A stretch of DNA of 64,000 nt, taken from Pelagibacteraceae bacterium. Its GTDB lineage: Bacteria; Pseudomonadota; Alphaproteobacteria; Pelagibacterales; Pelagibacteraceae. The position numbers and the translations under genes are program-made. The stretch lies in NCBI GenBank assembly GCA_018402735.1, contig JAGYIF010000001.1, positions 62,001 to 126,000 of the forward strand, read 5' to 3'. A model generated the notes under the pieces. That model worked only from the letters and a program-made list of their open reading frames with translations, did no database searches and was not told the origin of the DNA. Positions 1-9,767 of the stretch are shown in pieces; the first letter of the stretch is position 1, and each line of letters begins with the position of its first letter.

Positions 1-151
1 CACAAACTGTAACCAAACCCTTATCTTTTATGATTTTTTTTGTTTCAGCAAAAATACTAGAGTTGTTAATTTTAACTCGAATCCAAGCAGGCTTTTTTTT
101 GATAGGATTAAATTCTTTATTAACTTTTTCTGGGTGTCTTAATTTTTCCAT
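1..151 (-). CDS. lipA: Lipoyl synthase, N-terminal fragment (gene runs off the left edge)
   Basis: Only the first 50 codons are in the window. They begin with an ATG at 149-151 and read MEKLRHPEKVNKEF, followed by KKPAWIRVK and ending GLVTVC. This matches the N-terminal region of LipA, ending at the first Cys of the family's auxiliary-cluster motif. LipA is a radical-SAM enzyme that inserts two sulfurs into protein-bound octanoyl groups to make the lipoyl cofactor of 2-oxoacid dehydrogenases. The radical-SAM CxxxCxxC motif would lie outside the window, so completeness cannot be judged. It follows the ftsB-like gene after a 1-nt gap, so the two are probably co-transcribed. Confidence 0.8.
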   Translation of the reverse strand, partial: MEKLRHPEKVNKEFNPIKKKPAWIRVKINNSSIFAETKKIIKDKGLVTVC

Positions 152-152
152 T

Positions 153-455
153 TTATTTTAATAAAAATAACTTTTCATTTTTTTTACCAATAACAAAAAA
201 ATTTCTATAGAGCTCATCTAGAAAGTCTAAATTTAAGTTAGGCTTTATAAGCATAGCATTTTTCAATTTTAAACTTTCTAATTGATTAATAATATACTTT
301 TCTTCTTCAATTTTTTTAATAAGAAGGTCATTTTTTTTTATATAAGAAAAATAACCACGATTACCATCTAATAAATTAATCAATATATATAAAAAGATGA
401 ACAAATTAATGAGTAAAAATTTATGAAGTTTAAAGTATGAAATAAAACTTTTCAT
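153..455 (-). CDS. ftsB: FtsB/DivIC-like septum formation initiator protein
   Basis: This 100-residue protein has a short basic N-terminus, one membrane segment at about residues 11-30, then a GNRGYFSY motif and a predicted coiled coil (about 35-65), ending in a small conserved tail. That layout fits the septum formation initiator family (FtsB/DivIC), bitopic proteins that bridge FtsQ and FtsL in the divisome with the coiled coil in the periplasm. Sequence identity is low, as is usual for the family, so the call rests on topology, the GxRG-type motif after the membrane segment, and position: alphaproteobacteria commonly carry this gene right after eno. It overlaps the eno stop by 4 nt. Confidence 0.7.
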   Translation of the reverse strand: MKSFISYFKLHKFLLINLFIFLYILINLLDGNRGYFSYIKKNDLLIKKIEEEKYIINQLESLKLKNAMLIKPNLNLDFLDELYRNFFVIGKKNEKLFLLK

Positions 456-1711
456 TTAATTTTTGCCATAGTTATATTGCTTCCATTTAAATCCTCTATC
501 CTAAGAAGTCTATTATATTTAGATACTCTCTCTGATCTGGCTAATGATCCGGTTTTAATTTGATTAGAATTTGTAGCAACTGCAAGATCTGCTATAAATG
601 TATCCTCAGTATCTCCCGATCTATGAGATATGATTGTATTAAATGAGTTTTTTTGGGCTAACTCGATAGTATCAAGAGTTTCGGATACAGAGCCAATTTG
701 ATTTACCTTAATCAAAATAGCGTTTGCGGAATTATTTTCAATACCTTTTTTAAGTCTAATAGAATTTGTAACAAACAAATCGTCACCAACAATTTGTACA
801 TTACTACCTATTTTTTTTGTTAATTTTTTCCAAGCAATCCAGTCATCTTCAAATATAGGGTCTTCAATTGATTTGATTGGATATTTTGATGTAAGTTGTT
901 CGTAGTAAGATATCATACCATCTGGATCTATTTTTGTATTATTTTCAATAACATAAGACTGACCATTATAAATTTCATTAGCAGCAACATCTAAACATAA
1001 ATTAAAATCTTTACCTGGAATGAAACCAGAATTAATAATTGATTGCATAATATAATCTAGCGCTTGTTGATCGCTATTCAAAGAAGGTGCAAACCCACCC
1101 TCATCACCTACATTTGTGCTTAAATTTTTTTTGGTTAGTAATTTTTTAAGATTTTGTATTACTAAAAAAGACATTTGCATACACTCTGAAAAACTTTTAG
1201 CTCCATCAGGCCTGATCATAAACTCCTGAATCTGCAAAGAGTTATTGGCGTGAGCCCCGCCATTTATAATGTTTAACATCGGGTATGGTAGAGTATGCAT
1301 TTTTGTTTTACTTAAATATTCATATATTTGAACTTTATTAAATGCGGACGCAGCTTTGCAGTTAGCTATTGATACAGCTAAAATTGCATTTGCTCCCAAA
1401 TTTGATTTATTAGTGGTTCCATCAAGATCAATCATAATATTATCAATATTTTTTTGATCTAAGGCTGAATTATTTATTAATGCAGGAAAAATTTTATTAT
1501 TAATATTTTCTACTGCTTGAAAAACACTTTTATTTAAATATTTTTTATTTTTGTCTCTTAATTCATGAGCTTCATACGTTCCTGTGGATGCTCCTGAAGG
1601 AACAATGGCAGATCCAAAACTTCCGTCATCCAAAATTACTTCTGCTTCAACTGTAGGGAATCCTCTACTGTCAAAAACTTGTCTACTTTTAATATTTTTA
1701 ATTTTAGCCAC
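452..1711 (-). CDS. eno: Enolase (phosphopyruvate hydratase)
   Basis: This 419-residue protein interconverts 2-phosphoglycerate and phosphoenolpyruvate in cytosolic glycolysis/gluconeogenesis; it also belongs to the RNA degradosome in some bacteria. Visible family landmarks are the flexible loop SGASTGTYEAHELRD near residues 39-53, GGAHANNSLQIQEF, the catalytic-Glu region NVGDEGGFAP, the metal-ligand SIEDP and GDDLFVTN segments, the catalytic Lys in ILIKVNQIG, and SHRSGDTED near the C-terminus. Length is near the usual 420-430. It is the first gene of a block with kdsA; the kdsA start lies 15 nt from its stop-side neighbour. In many bacteria eno follows pyrG, and here kdsA sits between them. 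Confidence 0.97.
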   Translation of the reverse strand: MAKIKNIKSRQVFDSRGFPTVEAEVILDDGSFGSAIVPSGASTGTYEAHELRDKNKKYLNKSVFQAVENINNKIFPALINNSALDQKNIDNIMIDLDGTTNKSNLGANAILAVSIANCKAASAFNKVQIYEYLSKTKMHTLPYPMLNIINGGAHANNSLQIQEFMIRPDGAKSFSECMQMSFLVIQNLKKLLTKKNLSTNVGDEGGFAPSLNSDQQALDYIMQSIINSGFIPGKDFNLCLDVAANEIYNGQSYVIENNTKIDPDGMISYYEQLTSKYPIKSIEDPIFEDDWIAWKKLTKKIGSNVQIVGDDLFVTNSIRLKKGIENNSANAILIKVNQIGSVSETLDTIELAQKNSFNTIISHRSGDTEDTFIADLAVATNSNQIKTGSLARSERVSKYNRLLRIEDLNGSNITMAKIK

Positions 1712-1726
1712 TATTAAAATTTAATT

Positions 1727-2551
1727 TTATTTTTTAATAATTGAGTCAATTTTTTTTAAATTCTGCAATAAAGTTTCTAGTTTATTAATGTTTAACATAT
1801 TAGCTCCATCAGAAGGAGCATTGTCTGGGTTGTCATGTGTTTCAATAAAAATTGCAGCTACTCCTACAGCTACAGCCGCTTTTGATAAAGGATCAATAAA
1901 TTCTCTTTGTCCACCGCTTGCATTTCCTTTACCACCTGGCTGTTGAACAGAATGTGTGGCATCAAAAATTACTGGGTATCCTAGTTCTTTAAGAACAGGA
2001 ATAGATCTAAAATCCGAGACAAGAGTATTATATCCAAAACAAACACCCCTTTCGGTAATTAAAATATTTTTATTACCATTTTCTTCAATTTTGCTGACAA
2101 CGTTTTTCATATCCCATGGAGCGAGAAATTGTCCTTTCTTAATATTAATAATTTTTCCAGTCTTTGCTGCAGCAATTAAAAGATCTGTTTGTCTGCATAA
2201 AAATGCTGGTATCTGAAGAATATCGACATGACGAGATACAATTGAGCACTGCTCTGCTGTGTGAACATCTGTCAAAATTGGAACATTAAATTTTTTTTTA
2301 ATCAAATCAAAAATAACCATTGATTTTTCAAGACCTAATCCTCTTTCTGCTTTAATGCTTGTTCTGTTAGCTTTGTCAAAAGAGGTTTTGTAAATAAAAT
2401 TAATTTTCAATTTTTTAGTAATCCTTTGAATCTTTTCAACCATGGCAAAAGTGTGGTTCTTGCTCTCTAGCTGACATGGCCCTGCTATTAGAGAAAATGG
2501 TAAATTATTTGCTATCTTAATATTTGAAATTTTAATTACTTTTTGTTTCAT
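1727..2551 (-). CDS. kdsA: 3-deoxy-8-phosphooctulonate synthase
   Basis: This 274-residue enzyme condenses phosphoenolpyruvate with arabinose 5-phosphate to make Kdo-8-phosphate, the first committed step to the Kdo sugar of LPS inner core. Landmarks are [12 protein letters not shown] near the N-terminus, the active-site [11 protein letters not shown] segment, [20 protein letters not shown], and [11 protein letters not shown] followed by GQREF. The CQLES and metal-region residues are intact. It overlaps pyrG by 4 nt (ATGA-type coupling) and lies 15 nt before eno. With lpxA/B/D/I at 14-18 kb it shows that the organism makes an LPS-type outer membrane. Confidence 0.96.
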   Translation of the reverse strand: MKQKVIKISNIKIANNLPFSLIAGPCQLESKNHTFAMVEKIQRITKKLKINFIYKTSFDKANRTSIKAERGLGLEKSMVIFDLIKKKFNVPILTDVHTAEQCSIVSRHVDILQIPAFLCRQTDLLIAAAKTGKIINIKKGQFLAPWDMKNVVSKIEENGNKNILITERGVCFGYNTLVSDFRSIPVLKELGYPVIFDATHSVQQPGGKGNASGGQREFIDPLSKAAVAVGVAAIFIETHDNPDNAPSDGANMLNINKLETLLQNLKKIDSIIKK

Positions 2552-4164
2552 TTATATTTTTTAGCTGCAGCTATGAACGATGAGAATAAGGGATGCGGTG
2601 CTAAAGGTCTAGATTTAAATTCAGGATGAAACTGAACTCCAATAAACCAGGGATGATTTTTATACTCCACAGCTTCAGGTAATTTATTATCTGGAGACAC
2701 TCCAGAAAAAATCATTTTTTTTTCTTCAAATTTTTCTAAAAAGTTAATATTAACCTCGTATCTATGCCTGTGTCTTTCGTGAATTATTTTTGAATTATAA
2801 ATTTTTTTTATAAGAGAATTTTCTTTAAGTTTCGCTGGATAAAGACCTAATCTCATAGTCCCTCCAAGATTTTTATCCGTTCCTTTGTGCACCCTACCAT
2901 CTTTTTCCCACTCATTAATAAGTCCCACCACTGGAACACCATTTTTAGAAATTTCGCTTGAGCTTGCGTTTTTAATTTTAAGAATATTTCGTGCAAATTC
3001 TATCACGGCCATTTGCATACCAAAACAAATTCCCAAAAAAGGTATTTTATTAACACGAGCGTAGCGAATAGCTGCAATTTTTCCTTCCGTTCCTCTTCTT
3101 CCAAAACCACCTGGTATTAAAACTCCATGTACCCCTAATAGTTTTTTCTTAATCTCAGAAGCTTTTAAGTTATCAGATTCAATTCTAATAATTTTTATCT
3201 TTAAATTATTTTTAATACCACCATGAGTTAAGGCCTCATCTAAAGATTTGTAAGCATCTTTGAGATTTACATATTTACCAATAATTGCAATATTCACAGA
3301 TTGTTTAGAACCCAAAACTGTTCTCGTAATCTTTTTCCATGGTATTAAATTTGGCTTCTTTTTTGATTTTATTTTAAAATGGTTAAGCACTTGCTGATCA
3401 AGTTTTTCATTACTAAAACTTATCGGAGCCTCGTAGATTGTTTTAACGTCTATAGTCTCTATGACATTGTCAATTGCTACATTGCAGAATAAAGATATTT
3501 TTTTTCGATGTTCAGAAGGTATTGGTTGTTCACATCTACAGATAATTATGTTTGGTTGAATACCTAAAGCTCTAAGTTCCTTCACAGAATGTTGAGTTGG
3601 CTTTGTTTTAATCTCATCAGAAGCTTTCATGTATGGAACTAATGTTAAATGAATAAATAAAGCATTTTTTATTCCAATATCTATTGAAAATTGTCTAATA
3701 GCTTCCAAAAAAGGTAGACTCTCAATATCACCAACGGTTCCGCCTATTTCGCATATTACAAAGTCTTCATTAGTAATATCCTTTTTAATAAAATCTTTAA
3801 TTTGATTTGTAACATGAGGAATTACTTGAACAGTTTTACCAAGATAAAGACCTTCTCGTTCTTTTTTTAAAATATCACTGTAAATTTTTCCAGTAGTAAC
3901 ATTGTCAGATTTTTTTGCAGATATGCCACTAAATCTTTCGTAGTGACCAAGATCCAAATCTGTTTCTGCGCCATCATCAGTAACGAAAACTTCGCCATGT
4001 TGAAATGGACTCATTGTTCCTGGGTCTACATTTAGATATGGATCTAATTTTCTAAGACGAACCTTAAAACCTCTAGATTGAAGAAGATAGGCCAATGAAG
4101 CTGAAGAAAGACCTTTTCCTAAAGAAGAAACCACGCCCCCAGTAACGAATATATAACGAGCCAT
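2548..4164 (-). CDS. pyrG: CTP synthase
   Basis: This 538-residue enzyme aminates UTP to CTP using glutamine. The N-terminal synthetase domain starts with [15 protein letters not shown] (P-loop-like) and contains [15 protein letters not shown]. The C-terminal class I glutamine amidotransferase domain has the oxyanion region [10 protein letters not shown], the nucleophile in FLGICFGMQ, and the His/Glu pair in [12 protein letters not shown]. Length matches the family. It is followed by kdsA and preceded by secG with a 43-nt gap. This pathway also needs UMP kinase, whose gene pyrH is missing from its usual place next to tsf in this window. Confidence 0.98.
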   Translation of the reverse strand: MARYIFVTGGVVSSLGKGLSSASLAYLLQSRGFKVRLRKLDPYLNVDPGTMSPFQHGEVFVTDDGAETDLDLGHYERFSGISAKKSDNVTTGKIYSDILKKEREGLYLGKTVQVIPHVTNQIKDFIKKDITNEDFVICEIGGTVGDIESLPFLEAIRQFSIDIGIKNALFIHLTLVPYMKASDEIKTKPTQHSVKELRALGIQPNIIICRCEQPIPSEHRKKISLFCNVAIDNVIETIDVKTIYEAPISFSNEKLDQQVLNHFKIKSKKKPNLIPWKKITRTVLGSKQSVNIAIIGKYVNLKDAYKSLDEALTHGGIKNNLKIKIIRIESDNLKASEIKKKLLGVHGVLIPGGFGRRGTEGKIAAIRYARVNKIPFLGICFGMQMAVIEFARNILKIKNASSSEISKNGVPVVGLINEWEKDGRVHKGTDKNLGGTMRLGLYPAKLKENSLIKKIYNSKIIHERHRHRYEVNINFLEKFEEKKMIFSGVSPDNKLPEAVEYKNHPWFIGVQFHPEFKSRPLAPHPLFSSFIAAAKKYK

Positions 4165-4207
4165 GGAAGAATGTTATAAGATATTTTATTAAGATATAAA
4201 AGCTTAA

Positions 4208-4510
4208 TTACTTAGCTGTAGGTATTTGTGGTGAACTGTTCTTTTTTTCCAATTGTTCAATTTTATCAATGATTGAACCAGAAGGTTTTTCTTTTTTATG
4301 GATTATAGTCAGCGATATACTCGTGATAATAAAAAAAATAGCCATAACAGATGTAAACTTAGTTAAAAAATCTCCTGCTGAACGTGAAGACATAAGACTG
4401 TCATTTCCTGCGCCAATACCAAGCGCACCACCTTCTGATCTTTGTAACAAGACTGATCCAATAAGCAAAATCGCTATAACAATATGAATAATTAGAATTA
4501 TATTTTCCAT
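4208..4510 (-). CDS. secG: Preprotein translocase subunit SecG
   Basis: This 100-residue membrane protein is the small non-essential subunit of the SecYEG channel. It has two hydrophobic segments (about residues 3-20 and 48-68) separated by the family loop VLLQRSEGGALGIG and the SecG-type DFLTKFT segment. The charged, lysine-rich C-terminal tail is cytoplasmic or disordered. It lies 7 nt after tpiA in the same direction, the standard tpiA-secG-pyrG order of Proteobacteria. Confidence 0.93.
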   Translation of the reverse strand: MENIILIIHIVIAILLIGSVLLQRSEGGALGIGAGNDSLMSSRSAGDFLTKFTSVMAIFFIITSISLTIIHKKEKPSGSIIDKIEQLEKKNSSPQIPTAK

Positions 4511-4517
4511 TAATTAG

Positions 4518-5276
4518 CTAATTATAATAATTGACTATAATTTCAATAAAATTCTTAGCTTTGAGAGATGCTCCTCCAACTAAATAACCAGAACAGTGAT
4601 AAATTAATCTTAAATCTTTAATATTAGAGTGATTAACAGAGCCACCATATAAAATTTTAGGATTTCTTATTTTATATTTTTTTTTTAAAAAAATATTTAA
4701 AAAATTAAAAATTTTATTCAAATATGCTTGATCAGCAACAACCCCTGTACCAATTGACCAAATTGGCTCATAAGCAACTATTACATTAGAAAGATTTTGA
4801 TGCATTGAAAGGGATTTAGTAATTTGCATTTTTAAAATAGCTAATGATTTATTGTTTTTTTTTTGTTTAAACGTTTCTCCAATACATAAAATAATCTTTA
4901 GATTGCTATTAAGAGATGTATTTATTTTTTTTTTAATTTCAGAAAAACTTTCTCCCTTAAACCTTCGCTCAGAATGTCCAATTATTACATACTCTGCACC
5001 ACACTTTTGAAGTAATTTAGGACTGAGGGAACCTGTCTTGGCACCATAGTCAATATTGGTGCTAGATACATTTTGAGCACCAAACTTTATTGAGCTAGAT
5101 AGCTTTTTTTTACTAAAATAGGTTAGTAAAGGTATTGGAGGACAGTAGATTACTATTTTTAAAAATTTATTAAATTTTTTTTTTAAAAAGTCCGCTACTT
5201 TATTAATTTCTTTTAAATCAGATGGAGTGCCATTCATTTTCCAGTTTGCTACAAACAATGTACTTTTCGAAGACAT
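4518..5276 (-). CDS. tpiA: Triosephosphate isomerase
   Basis: This 252-residue TIM-barrel enzyme interconverts dihydroxyacetone phosphate and glyceraldehyde 3-phosphate. The catalytic residues are visible: Lys13 in NWKMNG, the electrophilic His in VIIGHSERR, and the base Glu in VAYEPIWSIGTG; the phosphate-binding ends ILYGGSVN and LVGGASL are intact. It is the first gene of the tpiA-secG-pyrG-kdsA-eno run. Only 45 nt separate its start from the divergent PpiD-like gene, so the two promoters must nearly overlap. Confidence 0.97.
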   Translation of the reverse strand: MSSKSTLFVANWKMNGTPSDLKEINKVADFLKKKFNKFLKIVIYCPPIPLLTYFSKKKLSSSIKFGAQNVSSTNIDYGAKTGSLSPKLLQKCGAEYVIIGHSERRFKGESFSEIKKKINTSLNSNLKIILCIGETFKQKKNNKSLAILKMQITKSLSMHQNLSNVIVAYEPIWSIGTGVVADQAYLNKIFNFLNIFLKKKYKIRNPKILYGGSVNHSNIKDLRLIYHCSGYLVGGASLKAKNFIEIIVNYYN

Positions 5277-5321
5277 AATGGTTTTTTTAATCTATTAATC
5301 TTTATTTTTAAACTAATAATT

Positions 5322-6755
5322 ATGAGAAAGACACTACTAGCTTTATCTAAAAATCTTTTAATTAAAGGACTAATTATTTTAATTATTGGAGTTTTTGCTT
5401 TGTGGGGAATTGGAGACCTTTTTAGCTCAGGAAAAACTAATGTAGTTGCTGAGGTCTCTGGAAAAAATATTTATACTCAGGAATTTGCAGACCAACTCAA
5501 GAGAGAAATGCAAATGCAAAATATTTTAAATGGAAAAGAAGTTATTGCAAATAATTTACATTTTAAAATATTAAATAAATTAGTAGCTGATAAAATTATA
5601 GAAATTTATGCCGAAGATGAAAAAATAATTATTAATGATAAAACATTAGCTAGTTATCTAAAAGAAATACCAGAATTTAAAGATGAAAATGAGTTTTCTA
5701 GGACTAAGTATGAAAAATATCTTTTACAAAACAGTTCTACTACCTCAGAATTTGAAAAAAACTTTAGAAATAATCTTTTAAGAAAATTAATAATAGATAG
5801 CCAAGCCTCTAGTACCTTATCAACAAATTACCATCAGAAATTAATAAAAGAATATTTTACTAAACAAGCTAAAATAAAATATATAAATTTAAATGAATTA
5901 TATAGTATTGAAGTCCCCTCGGACTCTGAAATTCAAGAGTACTATAAAAAAAATCCTCTATATTCTGATCAGTACAGGAGCATCAAGTACTCACTTTTAA
6001 AACCAAATAATAATGAAAAAGAAAACATTGACCAATTTTTTAAAAAAATTTCGTTAATAGAGAATGACGTATTGTCTAATAAAAATTATAATGAAATAGT
6101 AGATAAATATTCTCTTATTTCAAAAAAAAGTGGATTATTTAATAAAGAAGGATTTGAAAAAAATTTAGATAAAAAAATATTCTTAGACAAGAAGATTATT
6201 GAAAAAGCATTTTCTTTAGGAGATGTTGTTAGTTCTGATTTAATCGAGATACAAAATTCTTACTACTTAATATCCGTCGATATTATCGAAGATACAAAAC
6301 TAATGCAATTGGACGTGAAAACAAAAAAAATAATTTCTAATAAAATTAGAGACCTCGAGCTTTTAAATAAGATAAGTGAATTAAAAAAAAATATTCAAGA
6401 TAAAAAAGTATTTGACGAACTAGAGATCAAAAATAAAAATTTAATAAAAGATTTATTTTTAAAATCTAGGTTAGAAAAATCTACAATTTTTAATGAGACA
6501 AATATTCAAAATATCTTTGATCTAAATGAGAATGATTTGGCCATAGTAGAGGATAAAAATAATTATATTATTAAAGTAATGAGTATTAGCTATGATAATA
6601 AAAAAATTGATAACAATACAGCTAAACTGTACGAGAGATATGTCTCTAATAATTTTAAAGATCAAATCATGATGTCTTTTGACAAGTTTTTAAATAGCAA
6701 ATATGAAATCAAAATTAATCAAAAAGTACTAGATCGAATAATAAACTCTCTTTAA
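5322..6755 (+). CDS. ppiD: PpiD/SurA-like periplasmic folding chaperone, membrane-anchored
   Basis: This 477-residue protein has a short cytoplasmic N-terminus, one membrane anchor (about residues 13-32, LLIKGLIILIIGVFALWGIGDLF), and a long periplasmic region starting with AEVSGKNIYTQEFADQL, the SurA/PpiD N-terminal chaperone signature. A region at about 240-330 (GLFNKEGFEKNL, AFSLGDVVSSDLI, YYLISV) resembles a degenerate parvulin domain; no convincing catalytic set can be read, so isomerase activity is doubtful. It is shorter than E. coli PpiD (about 620). In alphaproteobacteria a PpiD-type gene often precedes trpE. Its stop shares one base with the trpE start (TAATG), implying translational coupling. 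Confidence 0.8.
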   Translation: MRKTLLALSKNLLIKGLIILIIGVFALWGIGDLFSSGKTNVVAEVSGKNIYTQEFADQLKREMQMQNILNGKEVIANNLHFKILNKLVADKIIEIYAEDEKIIINDKTLASYLKEIPEFKDENEFSRTKYEKYLLQNSSTTSEFEKNFRNNLLRKLIIDSQASSTLSTNYHQKLIKEYFTKQAKIKYINLNELYSIEVPSDSEIQEYYKKNPLYSDQYRSIKYSLLKPNNNEKENIDQFFKKISLIENDVLSNKNYNEIVDKYSLISKKSGLFNKEGFEKNLDKKIFLDKKIIEKAFSLGDVVSSDLIEIQNSYYLISVDIIEDTKLMQLDVKTKKIISNKIRDLELLNKISELKKNIQDKKVFDELEIKNKNLIKDLFLKSRLEKSTIFNETNIQNIFDLNENDLAIVEDKNNYIIKVMSISYDNKKIDNNTAKLYERYVSNNFKDQIMMSFDKFLNSKYEIKINQKVLDRIINSL

Positions 6756-8200
6756 TGATACGCTTCAACAGCTATAAAAATTTTAAAGATATAAGGAATA
6801 AAAATAAAGTTTCAATTATCTATGCTGTTGAAAATAATTCAAAAACAACAAAGATAGAAAATTTAATTGATATAATTTTAGCAAAAAAAAATAGCTTTGT
6901 TTTCGAGTCTGTTGAAAAAGCTATCCATCGTGGCAGATACACAATTTTTGGTTATGATTCTGACAAAACCTACGAGATTAAAAATAATCAAATTTTTGTT
7001 AATAATAAAAGAATAGCTAACAAAGATCCTTATCTGTATTTAAAAAAATTGGTAAAATCATTTAATTATACTTTACCAAAAAATTTACCTTCAATGTCTC
7101 TTATGCTAATTGGCTATTTTGGTTATGATATTATTAGATTTGTTGAAAAAATTCCTAATAGAACAAAAAATGATCTAAAAATTCCAGACGTTAGGTTGCA
7201 AAGACCTAGAAAAATTATTATCCACGACAACTTAAAAAAAAAACTTTTTTACATTACTTGTAATTATAGTTCAAAAAAAAATTCTAAAAATTTTTATAAT
7301 AAATGCAAAATAGATTTAAATATATTAATTACCGAATCTAATACTAAGCCAAAAAAAACTATTAATAAAATAAAAAAAATAAATGTAAAAATTAAAAGCA
7401 ATACTTCTAAGAAGGCTTTTTTGAATAATGTTAAAATAGCTAAAAAATATATAAAACTTGGTGATATTTTTCAGGTAGTTTTAAGTCAAAGATTTGAAGC
7501 AAAACTCCAAAAAAATCCTATAGATATTTATAAAAAAATCAGAAAAACAAACCCTTCTCCTTTTTTATATTTTATTAATTATAATGACTTTCAAATTATT
7601 GGAAGTAGTCCTGAAATATTAGTGCGTGTCAAAGACTCAAAAATTACTATCAGGCCTATCGCGGGTACAAGACCAAGAGGAAAAACTATTGAAGAAGATA
7701 ATAAATTAAAAAAAGATCTACTCTCAGATCCTAAGGAATTAGCTGAACACTTGATGTTACTTGATTTAGGAAGAAATGATGTTGGAAAATTTTCAGAAAC
7801 TGGAAGTGTTAAAGTTGATAGTCAATTTTCTGTAGAAAAATATTCTCATGTCATGCATATTGTGTCTAATGTTACTGGACAATACAAAAAAGGCACATCT
7901 TTGATAGATGCTTTGTTATCTGGATTTCCAGCAGGAACTGTTTCGGGAGCTCCAAAAATTAGAGCTATGGAAATTATCGACGAATTAGAGAAAACTAGAA
8001 GAAAATTATATGCAGGTGGCATTGGTTATTTTTCTCCTAATAATACTATGGATACTTGTATTGCTCTTCGTACAGCTCTGATCAAAGATAAAAAGGTGTA
8101 TATTCAATCCGGGGCTGGAATTGTTGCCGATAGTGATCCTGAAAAAGAATATCAAGAAACTGTAAATAAGGCTAAAGCTCTTATTGAGGCTATAAGATAA
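6755..8200 (+). CDS. trpE: Anthranilate synthase component I
   Basis: This 481-residue enzyme converts chorismate and ammonia (supplied by TrpG) to anthranilate, the first step of tryptophan synthesis. The N-terminal region has FVFESVEKA, corresponding to the LLES-type tryptophan-feedback motif. The C-terminal chorismate-binding domain has GDIFQVVLSQRF, IIGSSPEILVRV, RPIAGTRPRG, the LLDLGRNDVG segment, AGTVSGAPKIRAMEII and GAGIVADSDPEKE. All expected catalytic blocks are present. There is no leader peptide or attenuator space, because the start overlaps the ppiD stop. The trpG start overlaps its stop by one base. Confidence 0.97.
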   Translation: MIRFNSYKNFKDIRNKNKVSIIYAVENNSKTTKIENLIDIILAKKNSFVFESVEKAIHRGRYTIFGYDSDKTYEIKNNQIFVNNKRIANKDPYLYLKKLVKSFNYTLPKNLPSMSLMLIGYFGYDIIRFVEKIPNRTKNDLKIPDVRLQRPRKIIIHDNLKKKLFYITCNYSSKKNSKNFYNKCKIDLNILITESNTKPKKTINKIKKINVKIKSNTSKKAFLNNVKIAKKYIKLGDIFQVVLSQRFEAKLQKNPIDIYKKIRKTNPSPFLYFINYNDFQIIGSSPEILVRVKDSKITIRPIAGTRPRGKTIEEDNKLKKDLLSDPKELAEHLMLLDLGRNDVGKFSETGSVKVDSQFSVEKYSHVMHIVSNVTGQYKKGTSLIDALLSGFPAGTVSGAPKIRAMEIIDELEKTRRKLYAGGIGYFSPNNTMDTCIALRTALIKDKKVYIQSGAGIVADSDPEKEYQETVNKAKALIEAIR

Positions 8201-8766
8201 TGACAAGTGTTTGCTTAATAGATAATTACGACAGTTTCACCTACAATGTGTTTCATTATTTTTCTGAACTTGGTTGCAAAGTAACTGTTGTACGTAATGA
8301 TAAATTTAAAATCAGATACTTAAATAAATTTGATAAGATAGCAATATCTCCAGGACCAGGCAATCCCGATCAAGCAGGTCTGTGTTTAGAAGTTGTGAAT
8401 CAATATCTAAATATAAAACCAATTTTTGGCATTTGTTTAGGACATCAAATAATTGCGCAGGCTCTTGGTGGAAAAATAATTAAAGCAAATAAATTAATGC
8501 ACGGTAAAACGAGCAATATTAAAGTTCTAAATAACTTCAAAATTTTTAGAAATTTTCCATCTCATATTATAGGCACAAGATACCATAGCTTAATTGTAGA
8601 TCCGAATAATATTCCGAAAGATTTAGAAGTGACGGCTGTAACGAATGACAATATAATTATGGGCTTATCTCATAAAAAATATGATGTACATGGAATACAG
8701 TTTCATCCTGAAAGTATAAAAACTAATTTAGGAAAAAAAATTATTAATAATTTTTTAAAAGGTTAA
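8200..8766 (+). CDS. trpG: Anthranilate synthase component II (glutamine amidotransferase)
   Basis: This 188-residue class I glutamine amidotransferase supplies ammonia to TrpE. It shows IDNYDSFTYN at the N-terminus, the oxyanion loop ISPGPGNPDQAG, the nucleophile Cys in FGICLGHQIIAQALGG, RYHSL, and the His-Glu dyad in GIQFHPESI. It could in principle also serve para-aminobenzoate synthase, as in organisms with one shared subunit; the position between trpE and trpD makes tryptophan the main role. Confidence 0.96.
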   Translation: MTSVCLIDNYDSFTYNVFHYFSELGCKVTVVRNDKFKIRYLNKFDKIAISPGPGNPDQAGLCLEVVNQYLNIKPIFGICLGHQIIAQALGGKIIKANKLMHGKTSNIKVLNNFKIFRNFPSHIIGTRYHSLIVDPNNIPKDLEVTAVTNDNIIMGLSHKKYDVHGIQFHPESIKTNLGKKIINNFLKG

Positions 8767-8768
8767 AA

Positions 8769-9767
8769 ATGGATATTCAAGGGATTTTAAATCAAATATC
8801 TAATAAAAAAAATTTAAATATCGAACAAACTCAATTTTTATTCAGAAAAATTATGAGCGGAAATCTTGATGATAATACTATTTCTTCAATTTTAATTTCA
8901 TTGTCAGACAAGGGTGAAACAGCAGATGAAATAACAGGCGGAGCAAGTGTGATGAAGGAAAAGTCATTAAAAGTAGACTTGAATGTTGATGCTATAGATA
9001 TGTGTGGCACGGGTGGTGACGGAAAGCACAGCCTCAATATTTCTACAGCAGCGTCTATAGTTTTGTCCAGCATGGGTATAAAAGTTGCTAAACATGGAAA
9101 TAAAGGATTGTCATCAAAGTGTGGTTCTGCTGACGTACTTGAAGAACTTGGAATAGATATAATGAAAAATCCTGAACAAGTTAAAAGAGATATAGAGAGT
9201 AAAAATTTTGGGTTTATGTTTGCTCCGATCTATCATCAAGCTATGAAAAATGTAGCTAATGTTAGAAAACAAATTAAAAAACAAACAATTTTTAATTTAT
9301 TAGGCCCATTATGCAATCCTGCCTCTGTACATTATCAATGCGTGGGAATTTTTTCAGAAAAACTTTTAAATACATATGCAGAAAGTCTAATTAAACTAGG
9401 AGCGAAAAAGGCCTGGGTTTTTCATAGTCGTGATGGTCTTGATGAAATATCCATTTTCGACAAAACAGATGTGCTGGAAATTAATCAATCAAATATTAAG
9501 AAAATATTAATTGACCCAAGAGATTTTATTAATCACAACTATCATTTAACCGATATTATTGGAGGCGATGCTAAATTTAATGCTCTTAAAATTACAAATT
9601 TATGCAAGGGAGAAAATAATGCTTTTTTAGAAATTGTATCACTAAATTGCGCAGCTGCATTATTAGTTATGGAAATTGAAATTGATTTACCAAATGCATA
9701 TAAAAAAGTTAGATCTCACATTTTGTCAGGGCTTGTGCAAAAACAATTAGAAACTTTAAGAATATGA
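8769..9767 (+). CDS. trpD: Anthranilate phosphoribosyltransferase
   Basis: This 332-residue enzyme transfers phosphoribose from PRPP to anthranilate. The diagnostic glycine-rich PRPP motif is present as DMCGTGGDGKHSLNIST, followed by VAKHGNKGLSSKCGSADVLEELG and the FAPIYHQAMKNVANVRKQ segment that binds anthranilate and metal; FNLLGPLCNPA is also intact. A ribosome binding site (AAAAGG) lies about 6 nt before the ATG. It follows trpG after 2 nt and overlaps trpC by 4 nt. Confidence 0.97.
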   Translation: MDIQGILNQISNKKNLNIEQTQFLFRKIMSGNLDDNTISSILISLSDKGETADEITGGASVMKEKSLKVDLNVDAIDMCGTGGDGKHSLNISTAASIVLSSMGIKVAKHGNKGLSSKCGSADVLEELGIDIMKNPEQVKRDIESKNFGFMFAPIYHQAMKNVANVRKQIKKQTIFNLLGPLCNPASVHYQCVGIFSEKLLNTYAESLIKLGAKKAWVFHSRDGLDEISIFDKTDVLEINQSNIKKILIDPRDFINHNYHLTDIIGGDAKFNALKITNLCKGENNAFLEIVSLNCAAALLVMEIEIDLPNAYKKVRSHILSGLVQKQLETLRI

